Positions 1 through 5,178 of a stretch of DNA of 5,178 nucleotides are shown piece after piece. The position numbers and the translations under genes were made by a program. The DNA is from Alistipes sp. (GTDB lineage Bacteria > Bacteroidota > Bacteroidia > Bacteroidales > Rikenellaceae). Under the pieces are notes generated by a model that did not search any database, was not told the origin of the DNA, and was given only the letters and a program-made list of their open reading frames with translations. The stretch covers positions 1-5,178 of the forward strand of contig JAFYQY010000152.1 of the NCBI GenBank assembly GCA_017559685.1, read 5' to 3'. Numbering within the stretch: position 1 is the stretch's first letter; the number at the start of each line of letters is the position of its first letter.

Positions 1-65
1 TCCTATCGACTCTCCACCCTCTCGTTACAAGTTACAAGTTACACGAGTTACAGGGGTGCGTGCCC

Positions 66-97
66 GTGTAACTGTGTAACTGTGTAACTGTGTAACT
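66..97. repeat. Tandem repeat, 4 x GTGTAACT
   Basis: Four exact, uninterrupted 8-bp units lie inside the left inverted-repeat arm. The matching place in the right arm (1998-2013) has two units of the complement AGTTACAC. This is the only difference between the arms, and it fits a copy-number change by replication slippage after the arms became identical. Confidence 0.93.
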
Positions 98-120
98 CTC
101 TAACCAAACCCGTTACATCT

Positions 121-162
121 GTTACAGAGTTACCCCCCCCTGTAACTGTGTAACTCTGTAAC
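121..162. repeat. 13-bp hairpin with C8 in the loop (left arm)
   Basis: GTTACAGAGTTAC (121-133) and its exact reverse complement GTAACTCTGTAAC (150-162) are separated by 16 bases that contain most of the C8 tract. It lies just downstream of the kinase stop on the minus strand. It could slow or end transcription, but there is no following U-run, so I do not call it a terminator. Confidence 0.75.
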
Positions 163-171
163 TCTGTAACT

Positions 172-1842
172 CTAATACTTAAATGCGCTGCCGCCAACGA
201 ACTCACGCAGCACCGAGGTTGGTGGTATCTCGTCGGTGACGATAGGTTGGAAGTTATCGAGGAACTTCAACATCCCCTGCGCCGTAGCGTACTCGGGGCG
301 TGTGTTAGGTATAGCCCTCAACAACGGCTCGGCATACGGCTTCAGCACCGCAATCTCGTAGAAGAGCGACGAGTTGAACATCACGTCGGCCTCCTCCTGA
401 TAAGGGAAGATATTGCGCTCCTCGCCACGTCGCACACTCGGCCAGCGTGCTATAGTATCGGCTGCACTAATGCCTCGTGTAGCGTTATCACGTATCATAC
501 GACGCAACAATCTATTATCAGTAGTATGTATACGTGAGGTATTATCCATAGCTACCGAGGTGAAGCACGAAGCATAGAGTCGGAACTTAGCCGACGTAGG
601 TATGCTCGGCGTCAGGCGAGGGTTGAGCGAGTGGATACCCTCCATAATAAGTATTGAGCGGTCATCGAGCTGCAGTGGGTTGTCGTGCCACTTGCGAGTA
701 CCGCTTATAAAGTCGAAGCGTGGTATCTCTACGCTCTCGCCAGCCATCAATCGGCCTAAGTCCTCATTGAGGCGTGCAAGGTCTATAGCCTCCAATGCCT
801 CGAAGTCGTAGTCGCCATTCTCGTCACGAGGCGTATCCTCACGATTAACAAAGTAATCGTCGGTAGAGATAAGTACAGGGTGCAGACCGAGTACTCGCAA
901 CTGCACACCCAAGCGCTTCGATGTAGTGGTCTTACCACTCGACGAAGGGCCCGAGATAAGCACAAGGCGCAAGCCACGCTCACGATTAGCCTCGGCTATA
1001 GTGTCGGCTATGCGTGAGAGTCGCTTCTCGTGCAGTGCTTCAGCTATCTGTATCATCTCGCTTGTGTCGCCCTGCTCAATACGCTTATTGAGCCTACCTA
1101 CGGTAGCGACACCCATAATATCTACCCACTCGCTATAACCATCAAATATAGAGAACATCTTTTTGAGGTTAGGCGGTGGTAGTATGGTGTCGGGTGCTGT
1201 GCGTGAAGGCACCGAGATATAGAAACCCTTATGATAAGGGTGTATCTCGAAGTGCTTAACGTAGCCTGTCGAAGGCACTAAAGCACCGTAGAAGTAGCCT
1301 ATCTCGTCACCTAAGCGATATATAGAGCTATATAGGTGTTTACGAGATTGGAGTATATCGACCTTGTCGTCGTAGCCACGCTTGGCAAACTCGGCTATAA
1401 CCTCCTCGGTAGGGAGTTTATCACGAGTTATATCTATATCTTTAGCTACGAGTGCTTGTGCAGTCTCGTAGAGCGCAGTGCACTCCTCAGCTGTGAAGGC
1501 GTGCTTGCCCTCTACCTCGCAGTAGAGGCTGTCGCCTATGGCGTGACGTGCGTGGAACGTCTGCCCTGGGTAGAGTTGCGACGCCACAGCCTGCATAATA
1601 AATATAAGCGAACGCTGATAGACACGGAAGCCCGCAAGGTGCGAGATATCGAAATACTCCACCTTGGCAGGGGTGTAGATGCGGTAGTTCAGCTCCTTGA
1701 GCTTGTGGTTTACGTAGGCTGCGAGCAGGGGGTATTTACCCTTCAGAGCGAGCTTCTCGGCAAGTTCCACGAGCGAAGTACCCATCTCGACCTCAACTGT
1801 TGTAGCGCAATTTACGCACTCAATCTTCACGACGTTTCTCAT
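172..1842 (-). CDS. Nucleoside (uridine-type) kinase with N-terminal TGS and ThrRS-like domains
   Basis: This is a complete 556-residue protein, predicted cytosolic, that probably phosphorylates a nucleoside such as uridine using ATP or GTP; the substrate is inferred from family. Residues 1-65 look like a TGS (ubiquitin-like) domain. Residues about 70-210 resemble the second additional domain of threonyl-tRNA synthetase, including QLYP (89-92) and VPSTG (189-193). Residues about 290-500 are a phosphoribulokinase/uridine-kinase P-loop domain: Walker A GPSSSGKT (298-305), STDDYF (326-331), PRFDF (374-378), EGIHSLN (401-407) and an arginine-rich lid-like segment (RRMIRD, 447-452). The residues matching the ThrRS editing ligands are R77, F81, F184 and L188, so tRNA editing is unlikely. 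The ATG at 1842 is chosen because the TGS domain begins there and a promoter box lies about 20 bp upstream. Codon use is looser than in gcvP, with many ATA isoleucines, which suggests modest expression. It appears monocistronic within the window. The architecture is known in Bacteroidota and Firmicutes; the exact substrate is uncertain. Confidence 0.9.
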   Translation of the reverse strand: MRNVVKIECVNCATTVEVEMGTSLVELAEKLALKGKYPLLAAYVNHKLKELNYRIYTPAKVEYFDISHLAGFRVYQRSLIFIMQAVASQLYPGQTFHARHAIGDSLYCEVEGKHAFTAEECTALYETAQALVAKDIDITRDKLPTEEVIAEFAKRGYDDKVDILQSRKHLYSSIYRLGDEIGYFYGALVPSTGYVKHFEIHPYHKGFYISVPSRTAPDTILPPPNLKKMFSIFDGYSEWVDIMGVATVGRLNKRIEQGDTSEMIQIAEALHEKRLSRIADTIAEANRERGLRLVLISGPSSSGKTTTSKRLGVQLRVLGLHPVLISTDDYFVNREDTPRDENGDYDFEALEAIDLARLNEDLGRLMAGESVEIPRFDFISGTRKWHDNPLQLDDRSILIMEGIHSLNPRLTPSIPTSAKFRLYASCFTSVAMDNTSRIHTTDNRLLRRMIRDNATRGISAADTIARWPSVRRGEERNIFPYQEEADVMFNSSLFYEIAVLKPYAEPLLRAIPNTRPEYATAQGMLKFLDNFQPIVTDEIPPTSVLREFVGGSAFKY

Positions 1843-1864
1843 AGCGATAGTGGTTTTTCTCTAT

Positions 1865-1872
1865 CAAAGATA
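1865..1872 (-). promoter_or_regulatory. Kinase promoter -7 box TATCTTTG
   Basis: On the minus strand TATCTTTG matches the Bacteroidota -7 consensus TAnnTTTG exactly and ends 22 bp before the ATG, which implies a short leader of about 15 nt. At the -33 distance the sequence is only TTTT (1892-1895), a weak match to TTTG. The box lies inside a small palindrome, CTATC-AAA-GATAG (1861-1873 on the plus strand). The upstream DNA is AT-rich and has two copies of AATTAAAAATT (1888-1898 and 1902-1912), which could act as an UP-like element. No Shine-Dalgarno sequence is seen. Confidence 0.6.
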
Positions 1873-1932
1873 GTGAATTTAATTAGAAATTAAAAATTAA
1901 GAATTAAAAATTGGGTTGTGGTTAGTTACAGA

Positions 1933-1974
1933 GTTACAGAGTTACACAGTTACAGGGGGGGGTAACTCTGTAAC
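1933..1974. repeat. 13-bp hairpin with G8 in the loop (right arm)
   Basis: GTTACAGAGTTAC (1933-1945) pairs perfectly with GTAACTCTGTAAC (1962-1974) around a 16-base loop containing most of the G8 run. It is the counterpart of 121-162. An identical 13-mer at 1925-1937 could pair in an alternative register. Confidence 0.75.
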
Positions 1975-1997
1975 AGATGTAACGGGTTTGGTTAGAG

Positions 1998-2013
1998 AGT
2001 TACACAGTTACAC
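1998..2013. repeat. Tandem repeat, 2 x AGTTACAC
   Basis: Two exact 8-bp units correspond to the four-unit array at 66-97 in the other arm. Confidence 0.85.
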
Positions 2014-2071
2014 GGGCACGCACCCCTGTAACTCGTGTAACTTGTAACTTGTAACGAGAGGGTGGAGAGTC

Positions 2072-2100
2072 GATAGGAGTTGATAGGAGTTGATAGGAGT
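2072..2100. repeat. Tandem repeat, 3 x GATAGGAGTT
   Basis: Two exact 10-bp units and a third that ends in GTC follow the GTTAC array; the first unit overlaps the end of the inverted-repeat arm. Further GATAGG units occur at 2117-2122 and 2127-2132. They are complementary to the TCCTATC units at 2170-2190, so the whole 2072-2190 stretch could fold back on itself. Confidence 0.85.
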
Positions 2101-2101
2101 C

Positions 2102-2114
2102 GCACCTGCGGTGC
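2102..2114. repeat. Small GC-rich hairpin GCACC-TGC-GGTGC
   Basis: A perfect 5-bp stem with a 3-base loop lies between GATAGG repeats. It is REP-like in form, but no other copy is visible in the window, so membership of a dispersed family is a guess. Confidence 0.5.
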
Positions 2115-2127
2115 TTGATAGGACTTG

Positions 2128-2142
2128 ATAGGATAGTCCTAT
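2128..2142. repeat. Small hairpin ATAGGA-TAG-TCCTAT
   Basis: A 6-bp perfect stem with a 3-base loop formed by one GATAGGA unit and a following TCCTAT. It competes with long-range pairing of the same unit to the TCCTA array at 2171-2190. Confidence 0.5.
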
Positions 2143-2155
2143 AATATCCCATCAA

Positions 2156-2167
2156 GGGCGCAAGCCC
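2156..2167. repeat. Small hairpin GGGC-GCAA-GCCC (GNRA-type loop)
   Basis: A perfect 4-bp GC stem closed by GCAA, a GNRA tetraloop if transcribed. It sits between ATCAAG and the TCCTA array. It could be part of a structured RNA or a REP-like DNA element; no promoter or terminator around it supports a discrete RNA gene. Confidence 0.45.
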
Positions 2168-2170
2168 GAA

Positions 2171-2190
2171 TCCTATCCTATCCTATCCTA
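2171..2190. repeat. Tandem repeat, 4 x TCCTA
   Basis: Four exact pentamers, complementary to the TAGGA core of the upstream GATAGGAGTT units. A pentanucleotide array of this kind is prone to slippage. Confidence 0.85.
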
Positions 2191-2193
2191 TAA

Positions 2194-2296
2194 CCCCTAT
2201 CACCCCTAATGCCCCTAATGTCCCTAACGCCCCTAACGCCCCTAACGGCTCTAACGCCTCTATCTCCTCTACCTCCCCTACTCCCCTACTCCCCTA
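2194..2296. repeat. Degenerate 9-bp tandem array (CCCCTAACG type)
   Basis: Nine 9-bp units run from 2194 to 2274 (CCCCTATCA, CCCCTAATG twice, TCCCTAACG, CCCCTAACG twice, GCTCTAACG, CCTCTATCT, CCTCTACCT). Two 8-bp CCCCTACT units follow (2275-2290), then a last CCCCTA. Neighbouring units resemble each other most, as expected for local duplication with drift. The strand is strongly asymmetric, with C and T far exceeding G. No credible ORF crosses it. Confidence 0.85.
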
Positions 2297-2313
2297 AAAA
2301 TTCCTAATTTTTA
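2295..2313. repeat. AT-rich hairpin TAAAAATT-CCT-AATTTTTA
   Basis: An 8-bp perfect inverted repeat with a 3-base loop, directly upstream of the gcvP -33 box. It may be an AT-rich UP-like element; its function is inferred from position only. Confidence 0.5.
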
Positions 2314-2316
2314 AAT

Positions 2317-2346
2317 TTTGCATTTCACATTTTTTTACTACTTTTG
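2317..2346 (+). promoter_or_regulatory. gcvP promoter (TTTG / TACTTTTG)
   Basis: TTTG at 2317-2320 and TACTTTTG at 2339-2346 match the Bacteroidota -33 and -7 consensus boxes, with 18 bp between them (close to the usual spacing of about 19). The -7 box ends 23 bp before the ATG, so the leader should be about 15-20 nt. That is too short for a glycine riboswitch, which some bacteria place before glycine-cleavage genes. Confidence 0.7.
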
Positions 2347-2352
2347 TAGTAA
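2335..2352. promoter_or_regulatory. Palindrome over the gcvP -7 box
   Basis: TTACTAC (2335-2341) and GTAGTAA (2346-2352) form a perfect 7-bp inverted repeat around TTTT, covering the whole -7 box and the probable start-site region. It could be an operator for a dimeric regulator. Part of the symmetry is expected because TAnnTTTGTA-type promoters are partly self-complementary. Confidence 0.45.
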
Positions 2353-2369
2353 CTAAACCTTAAAGCAAT

Positions 2370-5178
2370 ATGTTTGATAACTTTGTAAACCGTCATATCG
2401 GTTGTAGCAATGCCGAGACTTTGAAGGCAATGCTCGACACTATAGGTGTCGGCTCGGTCGAGGAACTCATCTCGCAGGTACTCCCTGCCGATATTCGTCT
2501 CAATGCACCGCTCGCTTTGGGCGAGGCTATGAGCGAGTACGAATTCGCACAGCACATCCAGGAGTTGGCTGCACGCAATCAGCAGTTCCGCTCCTTCATC
2601 GGTATGGGCTACTACCCTAACGCCACATCGGCGGCTATTATGCGCAACGTATTCGAGAACCCTGCGTGGTACACCTCGTACACCCCTTATCAGGCGGAGA
2701 TTTCGCAAGGTCGCTTGGAGGCTCTCTTGAACTACCAGACCGCAATAATCTCGCTTACGGGTATGGAGATTGCCAACTGCTCGTTGCTCGACGAGGGCAC
2801 TGCCGTAGCCGAGGCTATGGCTATGATGTTCGCCCTTCGCTCCCGTGAGGCGGTGAAGGAGGGTCGCAACCTCCTCTTCGTGGATGAGAACATCTTCCCA
2901 CAGACACTCGACGTCTTGCTCACCCGCAGTGAGCCATTCGGCATCGAACTTATTGTCGACAACTACGCCGACTACACCTTCACAGGCAAGGAGTTTGGCG
3001 CAATCATACAGTACCCCGCAGCCAATGGCGAGGTGCGTGACTATAGCGACTTCGTGGCTTCGGCACACGCCGTAGGCGCACTCGTAACAGCCGATGCCGA
3101 CCTTCTCTCGTTGGCACTGCTCGCACCACCAGCAGAGTGGGGCGCAGATATCGCCGTAGGTACAACCCAGCGTCTCGGTTGCCCAATGGGCTTCGGAGGC
3201 CCTTCGGCAGGATATATGGCTACGAAGGATGCCTACAAGCGCAATATGCCTGGTCGCATCATCGGTGTCTCGGTAGACCGTCTCGGTCGCAAGGCGTTGC
3301 GTATGTCGTTGCAGATGCGTGAGCAACACATCAAGCGTGAGCGTGCAACATCGAATATCTGTACCGCATCGGCGTTGATGGCGTCGATTGTCGGCTTCCA
3401 CTGCGTCTACAATGGCGCTGAGGGCTTGCGCCGTGCAGCACTCACCGCACACCTCGCAGCCGAGAGCGCAGCCAAGGCTATCGAGGCTTTGGGCTACAAA
3501 TTGACCAACAAGAACTACTTCGACACACTCGACATCGAGGCTGAGGCTTCGGTCGTAGAGTCGGTAGCCGAGGAGCACCACATCAACTTCTACTACCCTT
3601 CGGAGTTCCGTGTACGCCTCTCGTTCGACGAGGTCACCACACCGCAGGAGGTCGAGGAGGTAGTGGCAATCTTTGCCGAGGCTAAGGGCAAGAAGGCGAA
3701 GAGGGTTGCCCACGCCACCGAGCCACAGACCTTTATGGCTCGTAAGTCGGCCTACCTCACCGAGCCTGTATTCAACCGCTACCGTTCGGAGAGCGAGTTG
3801 ATGCGCTACATCAAGCAGTTGGAGTTGCGTGATATCTCGTTGGCAAACTCGATGATCTCGCTCGGCTCGTGCACTATGAAGTTGAATGCCGCCTCGTTGA
3901 TGCAACCGCTCTCGTTGGCTGGCTTCCAGAATATCCACCCATTTGCCCCTGCATCGCAGCACGAGGGCTACACAGCATTGATTGAGGAGTTGGAGAACGA
4001 CCTCTCGACCATCACAGGCTTTGCAGCCTGCTCGTTGCAGCCAAACTCGGGCGCAGCAGGCGAGTATGCGGGCTTGATGGTTATCCGTGCCTACCACCAG
4101 AGCCGCAATCAGGGCTACCGCAACGTGGTACTCATCCCTGCTTCGGCACACGGCACAAACCCAGCTTCGGCAGCAATGGCGGGTATGAAGATTGTAACCG
4201 TAGCGTGCGACGAACACGGCAATATCGACGTCGAGGACTTGAAGGCCAAGGCCGAGCAGTACTCGTCGGAGTTGTGCGCCTTGATGGTTACCTACCCTTC
4301 GACACACGGCGTATTCGAGAGTCGCATACGTGAGATTGTGGACACTATCCACGACGCTGGTGGCGAGGTATATATGGATGGAGCAAATATGAACGCACAG
4401 GTGGGCTTGACAAACCCAGGCTTCATCGGAGCCGATGTCTGCCACCTCAATCTGCATAAGACCTTCGCAATGCCACACGGAGGTGGTGGCCCAGGTGTTG
4501 GCCCTATCTGCGTGGCTTCGCACCTCGCACCGTTCCTCCCATCGCACTCGGTGGTTAGCACCGGTGGCGAGCAGGGCATCACAGCCGTTTCGTCGTCGCC
4601 TTGGGGCTCGGCAATGCTCTTGCCTATAACCTACGGCTACATCAAGATGCTTGGCGCAGAGGGGTTGCGTAAGGCTACCGAGATGGCTATCGTGAACGCC
4701 AACTATATGGCATCGGCCATCAAGCACGAGTTCCGCACCTACTACTCGGGCGAGACTGGCCGTGTAGGTCACGAGATGATTCTCGACTTGACACACTTCA
4801 AGCGTGAATATGGCGTAGATTGTGGCGACGTAGCACACCGCTTGATGGACTACGGCTTCCACGCACCAACACTCTCGTTCCCTGTGCACGAGACCTTGAT
4901 GGTTGAGCCTACCGAGTCGGAGCCGAAGGAGGAGATGGATCGCTTTATCGAGGCTCTGATTCAGATTAAGCGTGAGGCAGAGGCGATAAATGGCGAGGAC
5001 GACAACCTCTTAGCCAATGCACCACACATCGCCGAGGAGTTGGCTGGCGAGTGGTCGCACCCATACTCACGCCACGAGGCAGCCTTCCCGTTGGAGTGGG
5101 TTGCCCGCTCGAAGTTCTTCCCATACGTTTCGAAAATCGACAACGGCTATGGCGACAGAAACCTCGTATGTAAAAACA
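2370..5178 (+). CDS. gcvP: Glycine dehydrogenase (decarboxylating), P-protein; 3' end cut by the window
   Basis: The P-protein of the glycine cleavage system binds glycine on PLP, releases CO2 and passes the aminomethyl group to lipoyl-GcvH in the cytosol, feeding 5,10-methylene-THF synthesis through GcvT. Visible are 936 codons of the single-chain (fused alpha/beta) form; E. coli GcvP has 957 residues, so probably about 10-20 are missing. The N-terminal half shows FIGMGYY (76-82), NPAWYTSYTPYQAEISQGR (97-115) and LLDEGTA (139-145). A lysine-rich linker lies near 438-446. The C-terminal half shows SCTMKLN (500-506), SAHGTNPASA (592-601), MDGANMNAQ (669-677) and the PLP-lysine site LNLHKTF, K697, followed by the glycine-rich HGGGGPG (703-709). 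GYGDRNLVC near the end is typical of the family C-terminus. The start at 2370 gives MFDNFVNRHIG, a standard family N-terminus; no Shine-Dalgarno is present. Codons 1-840 contain no TTA, CTA or TCA, a strong bias that suggests high expression. gcvT and gcvH are not in the window. Confidence 0.97.
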   Translation, partial: MFDNFVNRHIGCSNAETLKAMLDTIGVGSVEELISQVLPADIRLNAPLALGEAMSEYEFAQHIQELAARNQQFRSFIGMGYYPNATSAAIMRNVFENPAWYTSYTPYQAEISQGRLEALLNYQTAIISLTGMEIANCSLLDEGTAVAEAMAMMFALRSREAVKEGRNLLFVDENIFPQTLDVLLTRSEPFGIELIVDNYADYTFTGKEFGAIIQYPAANGEVRDYSDFVASAHAVGALVTADADLLSLALLAPPAEWGADIAVGTTQRLGCPMGFGGPSAGYMATKDAYKRNMPGRIIGVSVDRLGRKALRMSLQMREQHIKRERATSNICTASALMASIVGFHCVYNGAEGLRRAALTAHLAAESAAKAIEALGYKLTNKNYFDTLDIEAEASVVESVAEEHHINFYYPSEFRVRLSFDEVTTPQEVEEVVAIFAEAKGKKAKRVAHATEPQTFMARKSAYLTEPVFNRYRSESELMRYIKQLELRDISLANSMISLGSCTMKLNAASLMQPLSLAGFQNIHPFAPASQHEGYTALIEELENDLSTITGFAACSLQPNSGAAGEYAGLMVIRAYHQSRNQGYRNVVLIPASAHGTNPASAAMAGMKIVTVACDEHGNIDVEDLKAKAEQYSSELCALMVTYPSTHGVFESRIREIVDTIHDAGGEVYMDGANMNAQVGLTNPGFIGADVCHLNLHKTFAMPHGGGGPGVGPICVASHLAPFLPSHSVVSTGGEQGITAVSSSPWGSAMLLPITYGYIKMLGAEGLRKATEMAIVNANYMASAIKHEFRTYYSGETGRVGHEMILDLTHFKREYGVDCGDVAHRLMDYGFHAPTLSFPVHETLMVEPTESEPKEEMDRFIEALIQIKREAEAINGEDDNLLANAPHIAEELAGEWSHPYSRHEAAFPLEWVARSKFFPYVSKIDNGYGDRNLVCKN

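Larger units (their letters stand above)
1..171. repeat. Left arm of a long inverted repeat flanking the kinase gene
   Basis: Read as its reverse complement, this stretch matches 1924-2078 base for base except for one 16-bp insertion (two extra 8-bp units at 66-97). The inner end lies at the base next to the kinase stop codon (172-174). The outer end runs off the window, so the arm may be longer. It consists mainly of GTTAC or GTAAC pentamers at roughly 7-9 bp spacing, plus a run of eight C (133-140). I see no ORF and no T-tract of the kind expected for a rho-independent terminator of the kinase. Its origin and function are unknown. Confidence 0.93.
1924..2078. repeat. Right arm of the long inverted repeat
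   Basis: This is the reverse complement of 1-171 with no mismatches apart from two missing 8-bp units. It contains thirteen pentamers: GTTAC at 1925, 1933, 1941, 1949, 1999 and 2007, and GTAAC at 1962, 1970, 1979, 2028, 2037, 2044 and 2051. A run of eight G lies at 1955-1962. The inner edge is 81 bp upstream of the kinase start, so the kinase promoter lies between the arms while the gcvP promoter lies outside. The two arms are 1752 bp apart. Confidence 0.93.

Noticed and set aside
121..162. Rho-independent terminator for the kinase gene
   Set aside because: The 13-bp stem is well placed, but on the minus strand it is followed by GTAAC/GTTAC repeats and not by a U-tract, and the same hairpin exists upstream of the gene.
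1..171. CRISPR array, suggested by regularly spaced short repeats
   Set aside because: The repeats are 5-8 bp at 7-9 bp spacing with no unique spacers of 30 bp or so, and no cas gene is present.
1336..1893. A 185-codon plus-strand open frame opposite the kinase N-terminus
   Set aside because: It overlaps a well-supported kinase gene, including its promoter, and its translation has no recognisable domain.
1..2078. Composite transposon or insertion sequence bounded by the inverted repeats
   Set aside because: The enclosed gene is a housekeeping-type nucleoside kinase and not a transposase. The outer left end is outside the window, so target-site duplication cannot be tested.
2295..2369. Glycine riboswitch upstream of gcvP
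   Set aside because: The likely transcription start leaves a leader of only about 15-20 nt, and none of the helices of a glycine aptamer is visible in the repeat-filled upstream DNA.
2325..4889. An 854-codon open frame on the minus strand, antisense to gcvP
   Set aside because: It is codon-aligned with gcvP and open only because gcvP lacks TTA, CTA and TCA codons. Its product is rich in Cys, His and Arg, resembles no family I know, and it starts at GTG without promoter support.

Overview
The window looks like chromosomal DNA from a member of the Bacteroidales (Bacteroidota); I cannot name the genus. Three things point there. Both proteins resemble Bacteroidota versions. Neither gene has a Shine-Dalgarno sequence. 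Both starts are preceded by a close match to the Bacteroidota -7 promoter box TAnnTTTG. I see no transposase, phage gene, CRISPR array, tRNA or rRNA.

Layout: 1-171 is one arm of a long inverted repeat built from GTTAC/GTAAC pentamers. 172-1842 (minus strand) is a complete 556-residue nucleoside (uridine-type) kinase with an N-terminal half like that of threonyl-tRNA synthetase. 1843-1923 is its AT-rich promoter region. 1924-2078 is the second arm of the inverted repeat, identical to the first except that it lacks two 8-bp units. 2072-2296 is a dense series of short tandem repeats and small hairpins (GATAGGAGTT units, TCCTA units, a 9-bp CCCCTAACG-type array). 2295-2369 is AT-rich and holds the gcvP promoter. 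2370 to the window end (plus strand) is gcvP, the glycine-cleavage P-protein, missing only its last few residues.

The two genes are divergently transcribed from a 527-bp spacer and have no obvious shared pathway: one is pyrimidine or nucleoside salvage, the other is glycine catabolism and one-carbon supply. The genes are housekeeping; the unusual part is the intergenic DNA. A near-perfect inverted repeat encloses exactly one gene with its promoter, which could allow inversion or gene conversion, and the neighbouring arrays suggest ongoing slippage or duplication. A second point of interest is in the kinase: all four residues that form the editing site of threonyl-tRNA synthetase appear to be replaced, although the surrounding fold signature is kept.
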